Shown: positions 1 to 6,484 of the stretch, piece after piece
Layout of the letters: each line of letters begins with the position of its first letter
How positions within the stretch are numbered: position 1 is the first letter of the stretch
NCBI GenBank assembly: GCA_008081175.1
Contig: VMCW01000037.1
Coordinates: 1 to 9,866 of the forward strand
DNA length: 9,866 nt
Source: Flavobacteriaceae bacterium
GTDB lineage: Bacteria > Bacteroidota > Bacteroidia > Flavobacteriales > Flavobacteriaceae
Direction: 5' to 3'
Notes under the pieces: model-generated
What the model saw: the letters and a program-made list of their open reading frames with translations, nothing else
Told to the model about the DNA's origin: nothing
The model's database searches: none
Translations under genes and position numbers: made by a program

Positions 1-460
1 GTTTTTTACCTAGATAGGTCTCGGGGTCTTTGACGATGTATGCTATTCCTTTGTTTTCAAATTTAGATAAGGTTTCAATTTGAGGCTTACGAGGTTCAAA
101 ACTGCCCAGTCCTCCAGCAATAATAACCACAGGTGCTTGGTGTTTTGTTCCCTTACTTGTCATTACAACAAAACTGCCGTCCTTTTGTTTTGAAATGGTT
201 TCTGCGCGTTCTCCTAAAGTAAAACCAGGTTTAAATGGAGCAGACTGCTCCAAGAGTTTTTCTACAAGCTCACCTGCTAATATACTGGGGTAACCAGGGA
301 TATCGTATATCGGTTTTTTGGGATAGATTTCAGAAAGCTGCCCTCCTGCTTGAGGAATAGCATCGATTAAGTGACATTTTAATTTCATTAACCCAGCTTC
401 GAAAACAGTAAATAGACCAACTGGTCCTGCTCCAATAATGATTATGTCTGTCTTAATCAT
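1..460 (-). CDS. Type-2 (TrxR-like) ferredoxin/flavodoxin-NADP+ reductase, 5' part only
   Basis: This is the first 153 codons of a gene that continues past the left edge. It starts at the ATG at 460-458 and stays open to position 1. The N-terminus TDIIIIGAGPVGLF gives the Rossmann FAD-binding GxGxxG (G10, G12, G15). It is followed by an acidic end of beta-2 (LIDAIPQAGGQLSEIYP, about residues 36-52), an IPGYPSILAGEL stretch near 59-70, and IAGGLGSFEPR near 120-131. This pattern is typical of the YumC-like, thioredoxin-reductase-fold ferredoxin-NADP reductases, which lack the CxxC of true TrxB; no CxxC is seen here, although the site would lie in the missing half. The visible part ends at VKDPETYLGKK, just where the NADPH-binding glycine motif normally begins. 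Expected role: cytosolic FAD enzyme moving electrons between NADPH and ferredoxin or flavodoxin. It lies 81 bases after the ATPase gene on the same strand, so co-transcription is possible but not shown. A different flavin disulfide-reductase-like oxidoreductase is the main alternative. Confidence 0.85.
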   Translation of the reverse strand, partial: MIKTDIIIIGAGPVGLFTVFEAGLMKLKCHLIDAIPQAGGQLSEIYPKKPIYDIPGYPSILAGELVEKLLEQSAPFKPGFTLGERAETISKQKDGSFVVMTSKGTKHQAPVVIIAGGLGSFEPRKPQIETLSKFENKGIAYIVKDPETYLGKK

Positions 461-541
461 AGAATCTTTTTCAATGTGCAAAGTTCGGGACTATTCTTTT
501 AAATTACTAATCTTGCTCTTTGAGATACGGGATCTTTTTGA

Positions 542-2005
542 TCACAACCCACTGATGTAACTTCCCAAAGCATCTTTAAATTGAAATCCTTCTAGGGTTC
601 TGTATTTGTTGAGTCTTTGATTGGCTTCCAATCCCCAGAGCACAAACTCCATCATAAAGTGAAGATCTTCCTTAGCACAATCAGGAAGGTGGGTAGAGAC
701 GATGTTTTTTAAGTCAGGAAGATTTTCTAGAGTTTCACGATACAAACGGTCGTCTAGTGTATCCTCTAAGAAAAGCTCATTATCACTAAAAAACCACCCC
801 AAAAGTGTGTCATAAGGTCCTTTATCGTCTTGTTTTTCCAGTTTTTTAAGTTCTGGAAAAAACTGAGGAAAAAGAGTTTTACAAGCCTGAGAAATAAGGT
901 GATATGAAATTTGTTCAGCACCCTCCTGTTCTCCTTCATATACTAATTCAACCTTTCCGTTAATTGCAGGAATAATACCAAGAAAGTCAGACATGCGTAT
1001 AGAAGTCTTTTCCTCACCGTTGATTAAAATTCTTCGTTCTGCAGTACTGATTAGGTTTTCAAAAGCTGTAATACTCATTCTAGCGCTCACACCACTTTTG
1101 GAATCGATATACTCGCTTTTCCGTGCTTCAAAACCAATTTGTTCTAACAGTTCTCTTGCCAATTCTGGGATGTGAATTTTTTCTTCGATTCCTTCTTTAA
1201 ATTTAACTTCTTGTTCGGTGATTGCTTTTGCAATATCAAGAGTGTGAGGATAGTGAGTTAGAATTTGCGAACCGATGCGATCTTTCAAAGGAGTAACTAT
1301 GCTTCCCCTGTTGGTGTAGTCTTCAGGATTTGCAGTGAAAATGATTTGTGTTTCTATGGGTAGACGCAGTTTAAATCCACGTATTTGAATTTCTTTTTCT
1401 TGTAAAATAGAGAAAAGTGCTACTTGAATACGTGCTTGTAAATCGGGTAATTCATTCAAAACAAAAATACAGCGGTGCGCTCTGGGAATCATCCCAAAGT
1501 GTATGGCTCTTTCGTCTGCATAAGACAGTTTTAAATTGGCAGCTTTAATAGGATCTACATCCCCTATTAAGTCTGCAACGGTTACATCTGGTGTGGCGAG
1601 TTTTTCAAAAAACCGTTCGTCTCTGTGCATCCAATCAATGGGGGTTTGATCTCCTTTTGCGGCTATCAACTCTTTGGCTTCACGACTGATGGGTGCTAGT
1701 GGGTCGTCGTTGATTTCAGAACCTTGGACTACAGGAATCCACTCGTCCAACAATTGGGTCATTTGTCTAGCTAATCGAGTTTTGGCTTGACCGCGTAAAC
1801 CGAGTAAATTGATGTTGTGTCCAGACAGAAGGGCTCTTTCTACATCTGGAATAACCGTATTTTCATAACCGATTAACCCTTCAAAAGTTGGTTCACCTTT
1901 TCTTAGACGTTCTCTTAGGTTTTCGGCCAATTCTTCTTGAATCGATTGGGGTTGATAAGCTGTTTTTTTTAGAGCGCCAAGGGTCGCTATTTTTGGTTTA
2001 CTCAT
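542..2005 (-). CDS. ChlI-like AAA+ ATPase, partner of the upstream VWA protein
   Basis: This is a complete 487-residue cytosolic AAA+ ATPase of the magnesium-chelatase/MoxR clade. Walker A is GLRGQAKT (residues 69-76). The Walker B position reads IFVLNE (180-185), followed by LPDLQARIQVALFSILQE. Sensor 1 is IIFTANPEDYTNRG (221-234), an arginine-finger-like PLKDRIG lies at 239-245, and a sensor-2 region SGVSARMSI lies at 304-312. The C-terminal 150 residues are helical and unassigned. It starts at ATG 2005, 15 bases after the VWA gene ends, so the two are almost certainly one transcript. Family knowledge: such ATPases form hexameric rings that work with a VWA subunit to remodel or load metal or cofactor into a target. 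No chlorophyll or cobalamin gene is present, so I would not call it Mg-chelatase. Databases may label relatives 'sigma-54 interacting regulator', but no GAFTGA motif or DNA-binding domain is visible. The target is unknown. Confidence 0.85.
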   Translation of the reverse strand: MSKPKIATLGALKKTAYQPQSIQEELAENLRERLRKGEPTFEGLIGYENTVIPDVERALLSGHNINLLGLRGQAKTRLARQMTQLLDEWIPVVQGSEINDDPLAPISREAKELIAAKGDQTPIDWMHRDERFFEKLATPDVTVADLIGDVDPIKAANLKLSYADERAIHFGMIPRAHRCIFVLNELPDLQARIQVALFSILQEKEIQIRGFKLRLPIETQIIFTANPEDYTNRGSIVTPLKDRIGSQILTHYPHTLDIAKAITEQEVKFKEGIEEKIHIPELARELLEQIGFEARKSEYIDSKSGVSARMSITAFENLISTAERRILINGEEKTSIRMSDFLGIIPAINGKVELVYEGEQEGAEQISYHLISQACKTLFPQFFPELKKLEKQDDKGPYDTLLGWFFSDNELFLEDTLDDRLYRETLENLPDLKNIVSTHLPDCAKEDLHFMMEFVLWGLEANQRLNKYRTLEGFQFKDALGSYISGL

Positions 2006-2020
2006 AAAGTCTAGTTTTCT

Positions 2021-3145
2021 TTATTCAATGCGTTTTTTTCTGTTTTTTTCGTAGTCTTCAAAGATCATTTCTCCCAGTCCTTTGAGCCCAGTAAAAAAGG
2101 CCTTACCTCTATTTGCTTCAGTAAAGGTTCGTATAAATTGCTTTAGATAAGGGTCTTGAGCAATCATAAAGGTGGTAATTGGGATGTGCAATTTATGTGC
2201 CTGGCGGGCCATATTGTAGCACTTTTCTACTATGGTTTCATCTAGTCCAACACTGTTTTTATAATAGGTTCCGTCGGGTAATTTTAAACAGCTGGGCTTA
2301 CCATCTGTAATCATAAAGATTTGTTTGTTGCTGTTTTTTTTACGTCTCAAAATATCCAAGGCCAATTCCAATCCTGCTACTGTATTGGTGTGAAAGGGAC
2401 CTACTTCTAAATAGGGTACTTCTTTAAGCGCTATGGGCCAAGCATCATTTCCAAAAACGATGATGTCTAGAGTGTCCTTAGGATAGCGGGTAGTGATCAT
2501 TTCTGCTAAGGCCATAGCTACCTTTTTTGCAGGTGTAATACGGTCTTCACCATAGAGTATCATACTGTGACTAATATCAATCATCAGCACAGTACTCATT
2601 TGTGTTTTGAAAAAACTGTCTTCAACTACAAGGTCTTCGTGTTGAAGGGAAAAGTCATCTCCTAGGGTTCTGATTTGAGCATTTTTTATGCTTTGGGTCA
2701 TGTCAATTTTTTCCAGTGCATCTCCAAATTGGTAGGCTTTGAATTCCCCTGTGTGGTCCTCTCCTTGCCCCATTTTTTTGGTTTTATGATTCCCTGATCC
2801 TGATTTTCTTAGTTTGCCAAAAATTTGTTTTAGGGCATGTTCTCTAAGGAGCTTTTCAGTTTTTGGTGTCAGGGACATTCCTTCTCCTTTACCTTTACCA
2901 CCTTTTTTGGGTTGAATAAACGATTTTTGAAGGAGGTCTTCAATAAAGTCATCAATGGTATAGTTCTCATCTGTGAGTTGGTATTCTTTGTCGAGTTCTC
3001 TTAGCCAATCTATAGCCTCGTCAAAATCACCTGAGGTATGTGTGATAAGTTCTTTAAATATTTCAAAGAGTCGCTCAAAAGGAGTTTGTTTTTTCTTAAG
3101 GTATTTTTTAAATAAAAAACCAGTAAGAAGTGTGTTTTTTGACAT
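2021..3145 (-). CDS. VWA (von Willebrand A) domain protein, partner of the ChlI-like ATPase
   Basis: This is a 374-residue protein with a C-terminal VWA domain. Numbered from the ATG at 3145, the MIDAS metal site is DISHS (D190, S192, S194) after the hydrophobic strand STVLMI. A likely MIDAS threonine lies in HTNTVAG (about 253-255), and the third loop is TDGKPS (280-285). The N-terminal half is helical (about 1-75), then a Lys/Gly-rich linker (about 80-90), then LTPKTEKLLREHALKQIFGKL, a ChlD-like accessory region. There is no signal peptide or membrane segment, so it should be cytosolic. The frame is also open to a TTG at 3166. I prefer the ATG because an AGGA lies 7 bases before it and the predicted promoter would start RNA at about 3165, leaving TTG without a leader. 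It is transcribed just ahead of the ATPase gene (15-base gap). By analogy with ChlD and CoxE it probably presents a substrate or metal to the ATPase ring; the actual role is unknown. Confidence 0.85.
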   Translation of the reverse strand: MSKNTLLTGFLFKKYLKKKQTPFERLFEIFKELITHTSGDFDEAIDWLRELDKEYQLTDENYTIDDFIEDLLQKSFIQPKKGGKGKGEGMSLTPKTEKLLREHALKQIFGKLRKSGSGNHKTKKMGQGEDHTGEFKAYQFGDALEKIDMTQSIKNAQIRTLGDDFSLQHEDLVVEDSFFKTQMSTVLMIDISHSMILYGEDRITPAKKVAMALAEMITTRYPKDTLDIIVFGNDAWPIALKEVPYLEVGPFHTNTVAGLELALDILRRKKNSNKQIFMITDGKPSCLKLPDGTYYKNSVGLDETIVEKCYNMARQAHKLHIPITTFMIAQDPYLKQFIRTFTEANRGKAFFTGLKGLGEMIFEDYEKNRKKRIE

Positions 3146-3152
3146 GTGATTT

Positions 3153-3156
3153 TCCT
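3153..3156 (-). promoter_or_regulatory. Ribosome binding site of the VWA gene
   Basis: AGGA on the minus strand (within AAAAAAGGAAAA) lies 7 bases before the ATG at 3145. It supports that start over the TTG at 3166. Flavobacteria use Shine-Dalgarno pairing little, and the A-rich context may matter as much. Confidence 0.5.
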
Positions 3157-3171
3157 TTTTTAGCAAGCACT

Positions 3172-3200
3172 CAAAGATAGTTTAAAAGGGGAGGAATCAA
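3172..3200 (-). promoter_or_regulatory. Bacteroidota-type sigma-70 promoter for the VWA-ATPase operon
   Basis: On the minus strand the -7 element TATCTTTG (3179-3172) matches TAnnTTTG at every fixed base. A TTG (3200-3198), inside TTTTTTG, lies 18 bases upstream, which fits the -33 element. Transcription would begin near 3165, about 20 bases before the ATG at 3145. The site sits in the 72-base gap after the cytochrome gene, so the VWA-ATPase pair can be transcribed independently of the beta-helix/cytochrome pair. Confidence 0.65.
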
Positions 3201-3220
3201 AAAATCAAAATCAAAAATCA
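3196..3220. repeat. Short A-rich direct repeat, four ATCA(A)n units
   Basis: Four ATCA units followed by A-tracts begin at 3196, 3204, 3210 and 3217 (spacings 8, 6, 7). The last unit contains the cytochrome stop codon, and the first overlaps the -33 element of the VWA promoter. It could act as an UP-like A-tract or a bent-DNA element, or be simple drift of AT-rich sequence. No function can be assigned. Confidence 0.35.
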
Positions 3221-4333
3221 GTTTGACGCAAGCAATTTGATGTATTCTTCCAGCAGAGCAACTCCTTCAGAATGTTCACTCACCCGACCAATTTCTGGCA
3301 TCCGAATGGCGGGATCATTATTTTTCATTCGATAAATTAGGATAGACTCTTCTGGGTGTCCTGGTACAATATCGTATTCAAAATCTCCCGAGCCTTTTCC
3401 CGCTGCAATAGGAGGTTTAAATATCCCCCTTTTTCTATCGTCTTGTTCTAAATAGGTAAGGTAAAGACCAGAATTTTTTGCACTGCCTTCTACGTTGTGG
3501 CAATGAGCACAGTTGGCATGCAGATAGGCTTTAGCACGTTCAAATACATTTCCCGTCTTAGGATCCTCCCAAACGGGTAGTTTAGGAAGAGAGGAATGAG
3601 AAATCGGTAAATCAACCAGTCCTAATTCCTGAAATCGTTCCAACTGATTTTGCGTGCTTCTTACAGCAGAGTATTTTTTGTTGAGTTGTGCAATTGTAGG
3701 ACCTATAGGTGTGATTTGATCGTTTTTAAAATGGCAGTTCTTACATTCGTTCAGATTGGGAATTCCATAGGGAATCGTTTTAGCTTTTTGATTCTTATCA
3801 ATCCATTGAACGGCTACTTCTCCTCCTACATAGTTGAGTTTTGCATCTTTTTGATCTTCTGACCAAACGTAATTTAAAGGTTTCCATCCAGTTGTTTCAC
3901 GAATTAAAAGTCGGGTTTCGATCAGACGGATAGAATCTTCGGGTGTATTAAAATCCTTTGGATAATAGAAATTCTTGATGATTATACTGCCAGGTTTAAA
4001 ATGGAGTGCACCTTCCTTTTTATATTCCATTTTAGTTCCTTCTGGAAGGTATATAAATCTTTTTTTAAAAGCGTAGTCAGAAAATAATGCACTGTTCAGG
4101 TCATAAGGAAATATGCGCGCCTTGGGACTAAGTTCAGCAAGAGGATATTCAAAAAAATCATAATCCGACAGCCATTGTTTTTCATTTGATTTAGCCTGTT
4201 TGAGCAGAGAATAACCAGAAACTTTTTTAGCTATAGGTACTGTTTTCTCAGGTTGGTTTTGGCAACCTACCCAAAGAATAATAACAAAACTTAAATAAAA
4301 GAATTTTTTTAATTTACCAGTTGATTCAAACAT
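3218..4333 (-). CDS. Diheme c-type cytochrome lipoprotein, SO2930/HNE_0200-like family
   Basis: This 371-residue exported protein has a lipoprotein signal peptide: KLKKFFYLSFVIILWVGC with lipobox WVGC and lipidated C24. Two c-type heme sites are present, CKNCH (C197, C200, H201) and CAHCH (C275, C278, H279). The second is followed by a mono-heme cytochrome c fold, with a plausible distal Met ligand at M345 (IRMPEIGR). The N-terminal 60-190 region (FPYDLNSALFSDYAFKKRF and following, with GSIIIKNFYY) is the characteristic non-heme domain of the family I recall as TIGR03806. No clear Flavobacteriia surface-export signal (K/Q followed by acidic pairs) follows the lipid cysteine, so a periplasm-facing anchor is my guess. 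It begins 13 bases after the beta-helix gene ends, forming one transcript. It probably transfers electrons in the periplasm; donor, acceptor and substrate are unknown. Confidence 0.88.
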   Translation of the reverse strand: MFESTGKLKKFFYLSFVIILWVGCQNQPEKTVPIAKKVSGYSLLKQAKSNEKQWLSDYDFFEYPLAELSPKARIFPYDLNSALFSDYAFKKRFIYLPEGTKMEYKKEGALHFKPGSIIIKNFYYPKDFNTPEDSIRLIETRLLIRETTGWKPLNYVWSEDQKDAKLNYVGGEVAVQWIDKNQKAKTIPYGIPNLNECKNCHFKNDQITPIGPTIAQLNKKYSAVRSTQNQLERFQELGLVDLPISHSSLPKLPVWEDPKTGNVFERAKAYLHANCAHCHNVEGSAKNSGLYLTYLEQDDRKRGIFKPPIAAGKGSGDFEYDIVPGHPEESILIYRMKNNDPAIRMPEIGRVSEHSEGVALLEEYIKLLASN

Positions 4334-4346
4334 CAGTTCTACATTA

Positions 4347-5624
4347 TCATTCCAACGTACAATTAAAGATACTTAAATCATTTGAAAAATCTTTAAAGTC
4401 CCGGGCAGCATCCATATAAACAAAATTTAAAGTACTGTTATTCGAGATGCAAATTTTATGTTCTTCGTCCTGAAGGTTTGCTCCAGAGGGTAAAATACCA
4501 TCGTAAACCACATCGGGAATGATTGCTTTGTTTTTTAACAGCATTAAAATACCGTATTCATTACTGAGTGTTGGAAAACGAAAGCTGTTTTCAAAAACAT
4601 TTTCTGAGATACTCACTTGTCCAGGATAGGGGTTATAGAATTGGTCTTGTTTGTAGTTTGTTTCTACGGATCGAATTCCTTGATCGCGGTCTTGGGTAGC
4701 TAGCACGTCCGTTTGCATGTCTTTATCTGCAGCAAAGATTTCATAACTGACTACGGAAAGATTTGATGTTTTGTGATCTTTCACCGTATTGCTGTAAAAA
4801 GAAACGTGCTGTGTGGCCATGATAACAACACCTGTTCCTTTAGGAACAGCGCTAACAATAGATCCTTTTACTCCAAAATTTTCAATATTGTTGTTGTAAA
4901 TGGTGTTGTGGTGTGCAGTTACATGATTGCCGTAACGTGTTAAATTTGGCAGATTGAAAATCAAAAGTCCACTCGTATTTTCGAAGACTTCGTTATTGTA
5001 AATTTCTACGTGTGTGCTGTTTTCACTCTCTATTCCAGCTACATTATAAAAGGCTTTGTTGTTTCTGATGATTACCTCTTCGGACTGTCCTACATAAATG
5101 CCTGCATCTGATGCTCCTATTGCTTCGCAATTTTCTATGACTAAATTCTTGCTAAGAACGGGGTAGATTCCATAGGCACCATTTTCAGTGGAAGCCCTTC
5201 CTGTCCAAGCCGTACGAACATTTTGGAGCAATACCGTATCGCAATCTGTTATTTTAAGGTTATCACCTGCAGCATCCTCTATAGTAAGATCTGCAACGGT
5301 AATGTTCTTGCTGTTTGATATCAAAATACCTTGTGCTCCTTTTGTTTGCCCCTTAAAAGAGAGTACGGTTTTGTCCATTCCCATTCCTTTGATGGTAAGA
5401 TTTTTTTTTCCGTTGATACTCAGTTCTTGAGAAAACAAAAAGTGACCTTCGGGCAATTGAATGATAGCACTGTCTTTGGCGAGAATAAAAGCTTCTAGTA
5501 TAGTCTCTTCCATGTCGAGATAGTTGCGTTCTGGATTGTATTCAGGCATCTTAGGCTGGTTGACAAGCCAAGTTCCTAACCCTACAAGAACAATAACACC
5601 TAAGAGTACGAGCGTTTTTTTCAT
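4347..5624 (-). CDS. Exported right-handed parallel beta-helix protein (TIGR03805-like)
   Basis: This 425-residue protein has a hydrophobic N-terminus, MKKTLVLLGVIVLVGLGTWLV, that is either a signal peptide or an uncleaved anchor. No lipobox cysteine is present. From about residue 65 to 290 it consists of repeated short strands with Asn/Gly turns (for example LTIKGMGMDKTVLSF, ITVADLTIEDAAGDNLKI, LVIENCEAIGASDAGIYV, VEIYNNEVFENTSGLLI). Each is about 22-24 residues, as expected for pectate-lyase/NosD-like beta-helix coils. The C-terminal part (about 330-425) returns to similar strands (VSISENVFENS, ICISNNSTLN). Such folds act as polysaccharide lyases or epimerases, or as metallochaperones such as NosD, but no catalytic residues can be identified by eye. 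It is first in a two-gene operon with the diheme cytochrome, a pairing I recall as recurrent and unexplained. Periplasmic or outer-surface location is inferred. Confidence 0.85.
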   Translation of the reverse strand: MKKTLVLLGVIVLVGLGTWLVNQPKMPEYNPERNYLDMEETILEAFILAKDSAIIQLPEGHFLFSQELSINGKKNLTIKGMGMDKTVLSFKGQTKGAQGILISNSKNITVADLTIEDAAGDNLKITDCDTVLLQNVRTAWTGRASTENGAYGIYPVLSKNLVIENCEAIGASDAGIYVGQSEEVIIRNNKAFYNVAGIESENSTHVEIYNNEVFENTSGLLIFNLPNLTRYGNHVTAHHNTIYNNNIENFGVKGSIVSAVPKGTGVVIMATQHVSFYSNTVKDHKTSNLSVVSYEIFAADKDMQTDVLATQDRDQGIRSVETNYKQDQFYNPYPGQVSISENVFENSFRFPTLSNEYGILMLLKNKAIIPDVVYDGILPSGANLQDEEHKICISNNSTLNFVYMDAARDFKDFSNDLSIFNCTLE

Positions 5625-5941
5625 AAAGCTGTTTTAGTTTACGTTCTAAAGTAATCTTACCAATTGCGGTTTACTTAATTTTAGGTAACACTAGTAGAGA
5701 GCGAAATTCGTTGTTAAACAAAATGGTTTCTACAGTCAAATTTTTATTCAAAACACTTGATACAAAGAGCTAAACACCTTCCTTGTCAAGCATATTTCCA
5801 ATAATTTGATTTTTGGGTAAAAATTGGAGTATTTGTTAAAAAATAGTATTGATCATAAGCTAGAAAAGAGATTGGTTTTATCGATTACAAGTTTAAATTC
5901 TAACTAAGTTAAACAAAATTTAGTATAAAGTTATTTTTATC

Positions 5942-5949
5942 TATATTTG
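5942..5949 (+). promoter_or_regulatory. -7 promoter element of the rimP-nusA-infB operon
   Basis: TATATTTG matches the Bacteroidota -7 consensus TAnnTTTG at all fixed bases and is followed by CA, a common extension. The -33 region is weak: only TTTAG near 5919-5923 lies at the usual distance, with no clean TTG. RNA would start near 5955, giving a leader of about 50 bases before the ATG at 6004. Confidence 0.55.
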
Positions 5950-5965
5950 CACATATTTCTGAGTT

Positions 5966-6001
5966 AAAAACAGGAGGAGACATTTAGTCCCCTTTTTTTT
6001 T
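5966..6001 (+). terminator. Terminator-like hairpin plus T-run in the rimP leader (possible attenuator)
   Basis: GGAGAC (5976-5981) can pair with GTCCCC (5987-5992) around the loop ATTTA, with one A-C mismatch. Nine Ts (5993-6001) follow directly. An A-run (5966-5970) can extend pairing with the Ts. The T-run ends two bases before the rimP ATG, and the hairpin includes part of the GGAGGAG motif. It has the form of an intrinsic terminator, but the stem is short; whether it terminates or regulates is inference. Confidence 0.4.
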
Positions 6002-6003
6002 AT

Positions 6004-6465
6004 ATGGATTTGACATCAAAAGTTAGGCAATTATTGGAGGTAGCGCTGGAGAACTACCCTGAACTTTTTTTAATTGATTTTAAAGTAGGTTCAGACAATA
6101 GCATACGAGTAGTTTTGGATGGAGACCACGGAGTTTCACTTCAAGATTGCATAAATGTCAGTAGGGCAGTAGAACATCAGTTGGATCGTGAAGAAGAAGA
6201 CTTTTCTTTGGAGGTTGCATCTGTAGGCGTAGGAACCCCGCTACAAAACGCACGTCAATTCATTAAAAATATTGGAAGAAAATTAAAAGTTGAAGTATTA
6301 GGAAATCCACCTATTCAAGGAACTCTAATCGCTGCAGATCAAAAGGTTTTTACTGTGACGTGGAAACAAAGAGAGCCTAAGCCTGTTGGAAAAGGGAAAA
6401 TAACAGTTGAAAAAAAAGAAACCCTTTCCTACGAACATATTGCTAACGCAAAAGTGATTATATAA
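6004..6465 (+). CDS. rimP: Ribosome maturation factor RimP
   Basis: This 153-residue cytosolic protein binds the 30S subunit and assists its assembly. The N-terminal alpha/beta domain (about 1-80) contains FLIDFKVGSDNSIRVVLDGDHGVSLQDC and the family's conserved turn, which here reads SVGVGTPL (73-80) instead of the usual SPGLDRPL. The C-terminal SH3-like barrel (about 88-153) carries GRKLKVEVLG and ends in VII. The length is normal. The ATG at 6004 is the first possible start: reading back in frame there is no ATG, GTG or TTG before a TAA at 5965-5967. A GGAGG lies 26 bases upstream, too far to act as an ordinary Shine-Dalgarno site. It is followed by nusA after 19 bases, and its stop codon is doubled (TAATAA). 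First gene of the standard rimP-nusA-infB operon. Confidence 0.93.
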   Translation: MDLTSKVRQLLEVALENYPELFLIDFKVGSDNSIRVVLDGDHGVSLQDCINVSRAVEHQLDREEEDFSLEVASVGVGTPLQNARQFIKNIGRKLKVEVLGNPPIQGTLIAADQKVFTVTWKQREPKPVGKGKITVEKKETLSYEHIANAKVII

Positions 6466-6484
6466 TAAAGATAAGAAGTAGAAC

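Larger units (their letters stand above)
5625..6003. other. Divergent intergenic region between beta-helix gene and rimP
   Basis: These 379 AT-rich bases separate the minus-strand beta-helix gene from the plus-strand rimP operon. The right end holds the rimP -7 element and the leader hairpin listed separately. For the beta-helix gene, the only -7-like match is TACTTTAG on the minus strand (5653-5646), which departs from TAnnTTTG at one fixed base and has no TTG at the right distance. I saw no RNA gene, long repeat or convincing small ORF in 5625-5935. Confidence 0.6.

Noticed and set aside
479..486. GAACTTTG on the minus strand, a possible -7 element for the NADP reductase gene.
   Set aside because: It lacks the leading T of TAnnTTTG and has no TTG at the proper distance; readthrough from the ATPase gene is equally likely.
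461..541. Possible terminator between the ATPase and reductase genes.
   Set aside because: Only 3-base stems around CCCG-type loops could be found and there is no adjoining T-run on the transcribed strand.
5723..5773. A 16-residue open frame starting with ATG in the divergent intergenic region.
   Set aside because: Too short, no ribosome binding site or promoter nearby, and no recognisable peptide features; expected by chance.
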